A DNA stretch of 50,537 nucleotides from DATELY01 sp035276085 (lineage in GTDB: Bacteria > Pseudomonadota > Gammaproteobacteria > Steroidobacterales > Steroidobacteraceae). Location: NCBI GenBank assembly GCA_035276085.1, contig DATELY010000083.1, positions 1 to 50,537 of the forward strand. The letters run 5' to 3'. Positions 33,031 through 40,288 of this stretch are shown here, in pieces. The notes under the pieces are model-generated. The model saw only the letters and a program-made list of their open reading frames with translations. It searched no databases and was not told the DNA's origin. Made by a program: the position numbers and the translations under genes. The stretch's first letter is position 1. The number at the start of each line of letters is the position of its first letter.

Positions 33031-34497
33031 ATGTCCGACAAACCACTGACCAACAACTTCGGTGCACCCGTACCCGACAATGAGCATTCGTTGTCGGCCG
33101 GCGAGCGCGGTCCGCTGCTGTTGCAGGACCATTTTCTGATCGAGAAGCTCGCCCACTTCGACCGCGAGCGGATTCCAGAGCGCGTGGTCCATGCGAAGGG
33201 AGCCGGTGCGTTCGGCTATTTCGAAGCCAGCTCAGACATGTCGCGCTACACGCGCGCACATCTGTTCGGCGAAGTCGGCCGCAAGACGCCGGTGCTCGTA
33301 CGCTTCTCCACCGTCGGCGGTGAGAAGGGCTCTGCCGACGCCGATCGCGATCCGCGCGGCTTCGCGATCAAGTTCTACACCGAGGAAGGCAATTACGATC
33401 TCGTCGGCAACAACACGCCGGTGTTCTTCATCCGCGACCCGTTCAAGTTCCCGGACATGGTGCATACGCACAAGCGCAATCCGCAGACGAATCTGAAGGA
33501 TCCGAATGCGTTCTGGGACTTCTTTTCGCACTCGCCCGAATCCACGCACATGGTGACGGTGTTGTTTTCGGATCGTGGCATCCCGCGTTCCTATCGCCAT
33601 ATGCACGGCTTCGGCAGCCACACGTTCAAGTGGGTCAACGCGCAGGGCGAGGCGTACTGGGTGAAGTATCACTTCAAGACCCAGGCCGGCATTCAGAACC
33701 TGACGGCTGCGGAGGCGGCAGAGATCTCCGGCCGCGATCCCGACCATGCGACGCGCGACCTGTTCGAGCACATCAAGCAGGGCGGGCGTGCAGTATGGAA
33801 GGCGTACGTGCAGATCATGCCGCTCGCCGCCGCGGACACCTATCGCTACGACCCCTTCGACGTTACGAAGGTGTGGCGCTACAAGGATTACCCGTTGATC
33901 CCCATCGGTCAGCTCGTGCTGGACCGCAACCCCGACAACTTCTTCGCGGAGATGGAGCAGGCCGCGTTCAGCCCTTCGACGCTGGTACCGGGCATCGAGC
34001 CGTCGCCCGACAAGTTGCTGCAAGGCCGGTTGTTCTCGTACCCGGATACGCAGCGTCATCGGTTGGGCACGAACTACGCACTGATCCCGGTGAATTGTCC
34101 GTACGCGCGCAAGGCGACGAACTATCAACGCGACGGCCTCATGCGTGTCGATGGCAACGGCGGCAGCGCACCGAACTATTCACCGAACAGCGCGCATGGC
34201 CCGGTGGCCGATCCGCGAGCTGCGGAGCAGCCCATTCCTCTGCACGGCACCAGCGGCCGCACGGAGTACAACCAGGTGCAGCGCGCCGATGATTTCGAAC
34301 AGGCGGGACTGCTGTATCGCGTGATGCCCGAAGAGGAACGCGCACGTCTGATTGCCAACATCGCAGGCCATCTGGGACAGGCTCAGCGTGACGTTCAGCG
34401 ACGCCAGGTACAGCACTTCCTCGAGGCTGATATCGAGTACGGGCAGCGGGTGATTCGAGCACTGGGCATCGAAGTCACCGAGCGGGCAACGGCCTGA
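33031..34497 (+). CDS. katA: Monofunctional heme catalase (small-subunit clade)
   Basis: 488 residues, typical of clade 3 catalases. It breaks hydrogen peroxide into water and oxygen. The catalytic His is H54 in RVVHAKGAGAFGYFE, the distal Asn is in VGNNTPVFFIRDP, and the heme-ligand Tyr is Y337 in LFSYPDTQRHRLG. The N-terminus (SDKPLTNNFGAPVPDNEHSL) and length are standard, without a large C-terminal domain. GGAG precedes the ATG. It is divergent from a LysR gene with palindromes between. The glutathione peroxidase gene follows after repeat R5a. Confidence 0.97.
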   Translation: MSDKPLTNNFGAPVPDNEHSLSAGERGPLLLQDHFLIEKLAHFDRERIPERVVHAKGAGAFGYFEASSDMSRYTRAHLFGEVGRKTPVLVRFSTVGGEKGSADADRDPRGFAIKFYTEEGNYDLVGNNTPVFFIRDPFKFPDMVHTHKRNPQTNLKDPNAFWDFFSHSPESTHMVTVLFSDRGIPRSYRHMHGFGSHTFKWVNAQGEAYWVKYHFKTQAGIQNLTAAEAAEISGRDPDHATRDLFEHIKQGGRAVWKAYVQIMPLAAADTYRYDPFDVTKVWRYKDYPLIPIGQLVLDRNPDNFFAEMEQAAFSPSTLVPGIEPSPDKLLQGRLFSYPDTQRHRLGTNYALIPVNCPYARKATNYQRDGLMRVDGNGGSAPNYSPNSAHGPVADPRAAEQPIPLHGTSGRTEYNQVQRADDFEQAGLLYRVMPEEERARLIANIAGHLGQAQRDVQRRQVQHFLEADIEYGQRVIRALGIEVTERATA

Positions 34498-34529
34498 GTT
34501 GTGACGCGGGCGGGATGGAGCGAGACCCT

Positions 34530-34613
34530 GGGATGGCGTGAGGGCGTCATGGCGGGATGGCGTCAAGCGCGTGATTTCTGACACCATTACGCCATTACGC
34601 CATTGCGCCATTC
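34530..34613. repeat. Palindromic intergenic repeat, family R5 (copy a)
   Basis: Left arm words GGATGGCGTGAGGGCGTCA and GGATGGCGTCA, loop AGCGCGTGATTTCTGA, right arm CCATTACGCCATTACGCC. The same order is at 48434. Confidence 0.8.
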
Positions 34614-34662
34614 CCTAACGTTCACGCATTACTACTGGCATCGAATCAACAGGGAGATCACC

Positions 34663-35142
34663 ATGAGCGTCTATGACTTCGAAGCCAAGACCATCGACGG
34701 CAAGCAGCAGAAGCTCGACACGTTCAAAGGCAAGGCGCTGCTCGTCGTCAATGTCGCGAGCAAATGCGGCTTCACGCCGCAATACAAAGGACTGGAAGAG
34801 ATCTACCGCAAGTACAAGAGCCGCGGCTTCGAGATCCTCGGCTTTCCTTGCGATCAGTTCGGTCATCAAGAACCGGGCGATGAAGCGGAGATCAAGAATT
34901 TCTGCTCGACCCGATACGACGTCAGCTTCCCGATGTTCGCCAAGATCGAGGTGAACGGCGACCAGGCGCATCCGCTGTACCAGTACCTGAAGCACGAGAA
35001 GCCCGGCGTGCTGGGGACGGAGAAGATCAAGTGGAATTTCACCAAGTTCCTGGTCGACAAGGCGGGGCAGGTGACGGAGCGGTATGCGCCGACGGATACG
35101 CCGGCGACGATCGCGAAGGATTTGGAGAAGGTGCTGGCATAA
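34663..35142 (+). CDS. Glutathione peroxidase
   Basis: 159-residue thioredoxin-fold peroxidase, Cys type. The peroxidatic residue is C35 in NVASKCGFTPQY; the resolving cysteine is in FPCDQFGHQEPG (C63), and W124 in KWNFTKFLVD completes the active site. Such enzymes usually take electrons from thioredoxin, despite the name; the E. coli relative is BtuE. GGGAG precedes the ATG at 34663, and the region before it belongs to repeat R5a. It lies after the catalase gene on the same strand and is convergent with the mgs/mgd operon. Confidence 0.95.
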   Translation: MSVYDFEAKTIDGKQQKLDTFKGKALLVVNVASKCGFTPQYKGLEEIYRKYKSRGFEILGFPCDQFGHQEPGDEAEIKNFCSTRYDVSFPMFAKIEVNGDQAHPLYQYLKHEKPGVLGTEKIKWNFTKFLVDKAGQVTERYAPTDTPATIAKDLEKVLA

Positions 35143-35194
35143 CGGCTCACGGGCCACGGCTGACGGCCAGAGGCCGTCAGCCGTTACCCGCTAG
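35142..35194. repeat. Palindromic repeat R4 (copy b), bidirectional terminator-like
   Basis: The centre is a perfect 11-bp hairpin GGCTGACGGCC-AGA-GGCCGTCAGCC (35158-35182). It lies between the ends of the convergent gpx and mgsC genes, and its right end CTAG contains the mgsC stop codon. Confidence 0.75.
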
Positions 35195-36570
35195 CCACCC
35201 GGCACCCACGACGTCCCCGCCAGCGGCACGCGCGCCATCGCCGCCGCCTCCACCGTGAGCGCAACCAGGTCCTCGCGCTCCAGATGATGCACATCCTGCT
35301 TCCCACACGCGCGCGCGATCGTGGTCAGCTCCATGTTCAACGTCTTGAGATAGTTGCGCACGCGCCGCGCGCCGACGTCCGGCTGCAGTCGCTGCTCCAG
35401 CACCGCGTCCTGGGTGGTCACACCGACCGGACATCGGCCCGTGTGGCAGTGGTGGCAATAGCCCGGCGCTGTGCCCAGCGCGCGATAGTCGGCGACTGCG
35501 GAATGGTGCTTTCCATCCTTCACGTAGGAATCACTGTTGCAGCCCAGAGCTACGAGGATGCCCTGCCCGATCGATACGGCATCGGCGCCCATTGCCAGCG
35601 CCTTGGCGACGTCGGCTCCGGTACGAATGCCACCTGAGATCACGAGCTGCACCGTGCCGCGCATGTTCAGGTCCTCGAGCGCATCGACGGCCTGGCGCAG
35701 TGCTGCCAGTGTGGGAATGCCGACGTGCTCGATGAATACGCTTTGCGTGGCCGCAGTGCCGCCCTGCATGCCGTCGACCACGACGACATCCGCACCGGCA
35801 TGCACCGCCAGCTTCACGTCGTTGAACACACGCGTGGCGCCGACCTTCACGTAGATCGGTTTGCGCCAATCGGTGATCTCGCGCAGCTCGCGAATCTTGA
35901 TCGCCAGATCGTCCGGCCCGGTCCAGTCCGGGTGGCGACAGGCGGAGCGTTGATCGACGCCTTCGGGCAGGGTACGCATCGCCGCGACACGCGGATTCAC
36001 TTTCTGTCCCAGCAACATGCCGCCACCACCGGGCTTCGCGCCCTGACCGATGACGATCTCGATGGCATCCGCGCGGCGCACGTCGTCCGGATCGAAGCCA
36101 TAGCGCGACGGCAGGCACTGGTACACGAGTGTCTTGGACGAATTGCGCTCTTCGGGTGTCATGCCGCCATCGCCCGTTGTGGTCGACGTACCCAGCTCGG
36201 TGGCCGCTCTGCCCAATGCCTCTTTCACGTTTGCGGACAATGCACCGAAGCTCATGCCCGCAATCGTGATGGGAATGGCCAGCTCGACCGGATTGCTCGA
36301 GTAGCGCGTGCCGAGCAGCGTGCGAGTGCTGCACTTCTCGCGATAGCCTTCGAGCGGATAGCGCGACAGCGAGGCACCGAGGAATACGAGATCGTCGAAG
36401 TGCGGCACGGCGCGCTTGGCTCCCAGGCCGCGAATCTCATACAGGCCCGTGGCCGCAGCACGATGCACGTAGTCGATCGTCTTGCGATCCAGGGTCCACG
36501 ACTCTTCGCGCGACGAAGGCTCCGACGCTGCTGCGTGCAGCTGCGAACTCTCAATAGGCTTGGTTGGCAT
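35191..36570 (-). CDS. mgsC: FMN-binding glutamate-synthase-like large subunit (MgsC / GlxD)
   Basis: 459 residues corresponding to the FMN-binding synthase domain of GltB. Motifs: ITIAGMSFGALSANVKEALG, TTTGDGGMTPEER, IGQGAKPGGGGMLLG, VVVDGMQGGTAATQ, and the iron-sulfur cysteines CHHCHTGRCPVGVTTQD. In the N-methylglutamate pathway this subunit is thought to form N-methylglutamate from 2-oxoglutarate and methylamine units. It overlaps mgsB by 20 bp, and the ATG at 36570 has GGAAC upstream. GlxD homologues also occur outside the pathway, so the name rests on the neighbours. Last gene of the operon. Confidence 0.85.
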   Translation of the reverse strand: MPTKPIESSQLHAAASEPSSREESWTLDRKTIDYVHRAAATGLYEIRGLGAKRAVPHFDDLVFLGASLSRYPLEGYREKCSTRTLLGTRYSSNPVELAIPITIAGMSFGALSANVKEALGRAATELGTSTTTGDGGMTPEERNSSKTLVYQCLPSRYGFDPDDVRRADAIEIVIGQGAKPGGGGMLLGQKVNPRVAAMRTLPEGVDQRSACRHPDWTGPDDLAIKIRELREITDWRKPIYVKVGATRVFNDVKLAVHAGADVVVVDGMQGGTAATQSVFIEHVGIPTLAALRQAVDALEDLNMRGTVQLVISGGIRTGADVAKALAMGADAVSIGQGILVALGCNSDSYVKDGKHHSAVADYRALGTAPGYCHHCHTGRCPVGVTTQDAVLEQRLQPDVGARRVRNYLKTLNMELTTIARACGKQDVHHLEREDLVALTVEAAAMARVPLAGTSWVPGG

Positions 36571-37285
36571 CGGCGTTCCAGTGGTACAGCCTGCGGGCCG
36601 AGGCAATGCGGCGAAATTCCTGGGGCTCATGGTCGAAGCCGGCGAGTTGGAGGAGGCTCGCCACCGCCTCGAAGTCGGATTCCCGCATGGGCTCGAACTG
36701 CGCATCCGCACCCAGCGAGCGCACTTCACCGCGTATGTAGATCACGGCTTCATATAGCGAGTCGCCGAGGCCCTCACCCGCATCACCGCAGATCAACAGC
36801 CGACCGGCCTGCGCCATGAAGGCGGAAAAATCGCCGACACGGCCGCCAACGATGACGTCGGCGCCCTTCAACGAAATCGCGCAACGCAACGACGCATCGC
36901 CTTCGATGATCAGCGTGCCGCCGCGAGCCGACGCCGCCGCACTCGTCGACGCAAACCCGCAGATGCGCACGACACCGGACATCATGTTCTCCGCGGCGCC
37001 CGGTCCGGCATTGCCACGCACGGTCACGTGCGCGTGCTTGTTCATGCCGGCAACGTAGTAGCCCGCGTGCCCTTCGACCTCGACATCGACGGGAAATGTG
37101 AGCCCACACGCGATAGCGTGCGCACCATCTGGATTCAGGACATGCACGCGTTGAATCCCCGCATCTGCGGCGTCTGTGTGCAGATAGCGATTCAGCTCGC
37201 GCAACGACGTCGTCTGCAGATCGATGGTGACTGCCGCCAGCGGCGGAGAATCGACGCGGACGGGTTGCGGACTCAGATGTGCCAT
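36551..37285 (-). CDS. mgsB: Glutamate-synthase GXGXG-domain subunit (MgsB / GlxC)
   Basis: 244 residues matching the C-terminal GXGXG beta-helix domain of GltB: HAGYYVAGMNKHAHVTVRG, GNAGPGAAENMMSG, GGTLIIEGDASLRC, and GRLLICGDAGEGLGDSLYEA. It is expected to bridge the amidotransferase and FMN subunits. The ATG at 37285 has AAAGGAG at ideal spacing; a longer reading to 37414 overlaps mgsA fully and is rejected. It overlaps mgsA by 13 bp and mgsC by 20 bp. Confidence 0.87.
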   Translation of the reverse strand: MAHLSPQPVRVDSPPLAAVTIDLQTTSLRELNRYLHTDAADAGIQRVHVLNPDGAHAIACGLTFPVDVEVEGHAGYYVAGMNKHAHVTVRGNAGPGAAENMMSGVVRICGFASTSAAASARGGTLIIEGDASLRCAISLKGADVIVGGRVGDFSAFMAQAGRLLICGDAGEGLGDSLYEAVIYIRGEVRSLGADAQFEPMRESDFEAVASLLQLAGFDHEPQEFRRIASARRLYHWNADANQAY

Positions 37286-38169
37286 GTGTAGATCTCCTTT
37301 GGCTGCGGCTCGAACAAGCGCGCGGTGCGCACGCCAGGCAAGTGCGCGAGAGAGCGGAACTCCGAGGCGATGGCGACATACTCCTCCGTCTCCGCGACGA
37401 TGGCCGGCTTGCACGCGAAGGCATCGCGCACGATCGCAAGCTCCGTGTCCGTACCCATCAGAAAGGTATAGAACCCGTCGAGGGCCTCGAAGCCCCGGTG
37501 GATTGCGGTGGCGAGATCGTCGCCCTCACGCAGGCGCCATTCGAGAAAGCGGCACGCCGCCTCGGTGTCGTTGTCCGTTTCGAATCGAATGCCGAGCGGC
37601 TCGAGCATGCGCCGCACCATGTACGGGTTCGACAGCGAGCCGTTGTGCACGAGACAGAAATCGCGACCTGCGGTGAACGGATGCGCATGGGCTGGCGTGA
37701 CGGCGGACTCGGTTGCCATGCGCGTATGCGCCACGACATGCGTGCCGCGCAGATCACGAAAGCCGTAGCGCTCCGCCACTGTCGCAGGCGCGCCCGTTTC
37801 CTTGTACAGATCGATGGAATGACCGACGGACAGCACGTTCAAGTGGGGCCAACGGGAGTTGAGGAGCTGCGTCATTGCCTCCGGATCGGCGCTCGTCGTC
37901 AGCACGGCGTGATTGGCAACGACTCGCAGCGAGTGATCTCCAGGCCATGACGCCGTCAGCTCCTTCAGCAACTGATCCCAATCGATCGTCGCGGTGCCCG
38001 CGTATAAGCTGAGCTTGAAGCGATCCGCCGTCGTCGGCTGCGTGAAGACAGCCAACCCCGCCGAGTCCGGCCCACGATCCGTCATGCCGATGAGCATGGG
38101 CACCGCAAACTCGCCCAGGCGCTCGCGCCATTCGGGTTTCTTGATGAGTAGTCCAACGATTCCACACAT
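37273..38169 (-). CDS. mgsA: Class II glutamine amidotransferase subunit (MgsA / GlxB)
   Basis: 298 residues. Cys2 after the initiator Met (MCGIVGLLIKK) is the N-terminal nucleophile of class II amidotransferases; GMTDRGPDSAGLAVF, HTRMATESAVTPAHAHPF and LVHNGSLSNP are the other conserved blocks. It would release ammonia or, in this pathway, methylamine from a gamma-glutamyl amide. GAGGT precedes the ATG. It is separated from gmaS by 85 bp that hold a palindromic repeat, and overlaps mgsB by 13 bp. Confidence 0.9.
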   Translation of the reverse strand: MCGIVGLLIKKPEWRERLGEFAVPMLIGMTDRGPDSAGLAVFTQPTTADRFKLSLYAGTATIDWDQLLKELTASWPGDHSLRVVANHAVLTTSADPEAMTQLLNSRWPHLNVLSVGHSIDLYKETGAPATVAERYGFRDLRGTHVVAHTRMATESAVTPAHAHPFTAGRDFCLVHNGSLSNPYMVRRMLEPLGIRFETDNDTEAACRFLEWRLREGDDLATAIHRGFEALDGFYTFLMGTDTELAIVRDAFACKPAIVAETEEYVAIASEFRSLAHLPGVRTARLFEPQPKEIYTWHI

Positions 38170-38181
38170 ATAGACCTCAGC

Positions 38182-38256
38182 CCGACGGGCGACAGGCTAC
38201 GGGCAACGGCCAGAACGTTTCTCTGGCTGTAGCCCGTTGACCGTTACCCGTTGCCT
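38182..38256. repeat. Palindromic repeat R4 (copy c) inside the operon
   Basis: GACGGGCGACAGGCTACGGG, CAACGGCCAGA, loop, TCTGGCTGTAGCCCG, TTACCCGTTGCC. It lies between gmaS and mgsA, so it may attenuate the operon. Its right end contains the gmaS stop codon in CTAG. Confidence 0.7.
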
Positions 38257-39589
38257 AGAAAAACTCCAAGTACCGCTTGCTCTCCCAATCCGACACATGC
38301 CGTGAGTACTCCACCCACTCCATGCGCTTGAGCTCGATGAACTCTTTGGAGAGATCGTCCCCGAGCGCTGCGCACACGACTTCATCGCGCTCGAGCTCGC
38401 CGATCGCCTCGTGCAGGCTCTGCGGCAACAGTCGAATGCCGCTCGCCTTCAGTTGCGCGCTCGACATCTCATAAAGATTGCTGTTGTTCGGCTTGCCCGG
38501 GTCGAGCTTGCGTTCGATGCCATCCATGCCGGCGGCCACGATGGCCGCGGTGGCGAGATAAGGATTCACACCGGAATCCGGCAGGCGAAATTCGAGTCGT
38601 CCTCCGGGTATGCGCACGCATGCCGTGCGATTGTTGTCGCCGTAAGCGACATAGGCGGGTGCCCATGTCGCACCTGACAAGGCGCGTCCTACGACGAGAC
38701 GCTTGTACGAATTCACCGTGGGAGCGCATACGGCGGCCAACGCGCGCGCATGCGCCAGCACGCCACCGAGAAAGTGATACGCGAGCGGCGACAGCTTCAA
38801 CCCGTTCGCATCCTGTGCGTCGTAAAACAGATTCTTCGTACGCTCATCGCCCATCGAGAGATGGAAGTGGGCACCGCTGCCCGTGCGGCTGGAGAACGGC
38901 TTGGGCATGAAGCTCGCGATCATGCCGTGTGCGCGCGCGATTTCGCTGGCGGCCATCTTCACGAAGATGAAGTTGTCCGCCGTCTTCAGCGCATCCGCGT
39001 AGGTGAAGTTCACTTCGAACTGGCCGTTCGCATCCTCGTGATCGATCTGATACACGTCGATGCCGACGCTGCGTAACGACGTCACCATCTGGTCGAGAAA
39101 TGCGCTTGCGCGCGACAGGCCCTTATAGTCGTAACACGGCTTTTCCAGATCATCGGTGGGATCGTGCGGACCCAGGCTCGAATCCGCACGGCGCGACAGC
39201 AGCATGAACTCCGGCTCGATGCCGGTGTAGAGCGTGAGGCCTTGCGCCGCGAGCTTGTCGAGTTGCCGTTTCAACGCGACGCGTGAGCAATGCGGATACG
39301 GTTTGCCATGCACGTGGCCGTTGCAGACGATGCGCGCGTATCCCGGCATCCATGGCACGGCGGTCAAGGTGTCGAGATCGCCGATCGCCATGTAGTCCGG
39401 TCCATGCGGGCCCATACCGAGACCCCAGAGCGCAAAACCTGCGAACCCCGCGCCGTCGGTCAGCACCATCTCCAGATGCTCGACGGGTACGGCTTTGGCC
39501 TTCGCCACACCATGGATGTCGACGAACTGAGCGAGCACGAAGCGAATCTCGTGCGTGCGCAGAAATTCCTGTGCCTGCAAGGCATTCAT
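38255..39589 (-). CDS. gmaS: Type III glutamine-synthetase-family enzyme (gamma-glutamylmethylamide synthetase)
   Basis: 444 residues. Glutamine-synthetase fold with GIEPEFMLLSRR (metal-binding Glu residues), GQFEVNFTYADALKTADNF (in parts), GSGAHFHLSM, NSYKRLVVG and RLEFRLPDSGVNPYLA. It clusters with type III enzymes (GlnT/GmaS), which couple glutamate to ammonia or methylamine with ATP. Its place between mgd and mgs genes argues for methylamine. AAGGAG overlaps the mgdD stop, so the pair is coupled, with only nine bases between. Ammonia-using GlnT is the alternative. Confidence 0.85.
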   Translation of the reverse strand: MNALQAQEFLRTHEIRFVLAQFVDIHGVAKAKAVPVEHLEMVLTDGAGFAGFALWGLGMGPHGPDYMAIGDLDTLTAVPWMPGYARIVCNGHVHGKPYPHCSRVALKRQLDKLAAQGLTLYTGIEPEFMLLSRRADSSLGPHDPTDDLEKPCYDYKGLSRASAFLDQMVTSLRSVGIDVYQIDHEDANGQFEVNFTYADALKTADNFIFVKMAASEIARAHGMIASFMPKPFSSRTGSGAHFHLSMGDERTKNLFYDAQDANGLKLSPLAYHFLGGVLAHARALAAVCAPTVNSYKRLVVGRALSGATWAPAYVAYGDNNRTACVRIPGGRLEFRLPDSGVNPYLATAAIVAAGMDGIERKLDPGKPNNSNLYEMSSAQLKASGIRLLPQSLHEAIGELERDEVVCAALGDDLSKEFIELKRMEWVEYSRHVSDWESKRYLEFF

Positions 39590-39598
39590 GAATTCTCC

Positions 39599-40288
39599 TT
39601 AGAGCGCGATGCGCTCGGTCGTGCTCGGCAGCCGCGGCGGCGCCGCGAGTTGCTCGAGCCCCAAGATGGCCCCCGAGTGGTGTGCGATCACGTCATTGAG
39701 AGTGGTCCACAGATAGACACCGAAGCTGGGATCGCACCAGATCCGGTAGCGGCGTCGGGCGCCGTCGAATTGGGGAATGACGAGCACGGCGACGCCGGCC
39801 ATCAGCGTGAGGATGGCATTGCATGCTTGCGCCTTCAGGCTCGCGAAGTCGATGTTGCAGACGTCCGCCAGTGCGCTCGCGGCGAGTGTGCCGCCGACAG
39901 CGAACTCGCTGTCTTCGCGCGGTACGGGGTAAACGCCTGGAATCTCCGCCTGTAGTTGCGCAGTCAGGTGGGCGACCAGTTGCGCATCGCCGTCTTCTTC
40001 GAGGAGGAATTCAGAGTTGCCGAGTCGCGCGATGACGCTCCAGTGGTCGCTGGCCGCTGCAAGCTCGCGCCATGTATTGGGTCGTGGAGGTACCTCGATG
40101 CGCTGCATCTGCAGCCAACTGGCTGCCGCCGGGCCTTTCAATCCCATGCGAGGCAGATGCGAGATATCCACGAGCCAGAGATCGGCCTGTGCGAGTACCG
40201 GATACGAGAGCACAGTGGTGATGCCAGCGATGCCGACACACTGAGCCTGCGCTCGCAGATGCAACGTTTCTTGCGCGGTCTGTCTCAC
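39599..40288 (-). CDS. mgdD: Sarcosine-oxidase-like gamma subunit (MgdD / SoxG)
   Basis: 229 residues of the SoxG family, related to the GcvT fold: GIAGITTVLSYPVLAQADLW, LVDISHLPRMGLKGPAAASW, PVPREDSEFAVGG and WTTLNDVIAHHSG. It probably packs against the alpha subunit of N-methylglutamate dehydrogenase. The GTG at 40288 overlaps the mgdC stop (GTGA) and has GGAGG upstream; the much longer in-frame reading is rejected. Fourth gene of the operon. Confidence 0.85.
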   Translation of the reverse strand: MRQTAQETLHLRAQAQCVGIAGITTVLSYPVLAQADLWLVDISHLPRMGLKGPAAASWLQMQRIEVPPRPNTWRELAAASDHWSVIARLGNSEFLLEEDGDAQLVAHLTAQLQAEIPGVYPVPREDSEFAVGGTLAASALADVCNIDFASLKAQACNAILTLMAGVAVLVIPQFDGARRRYRIWCDPSFGVYLWTTLNDVIAHHSGAILGLEQLAAPPRLPSTTERIAL

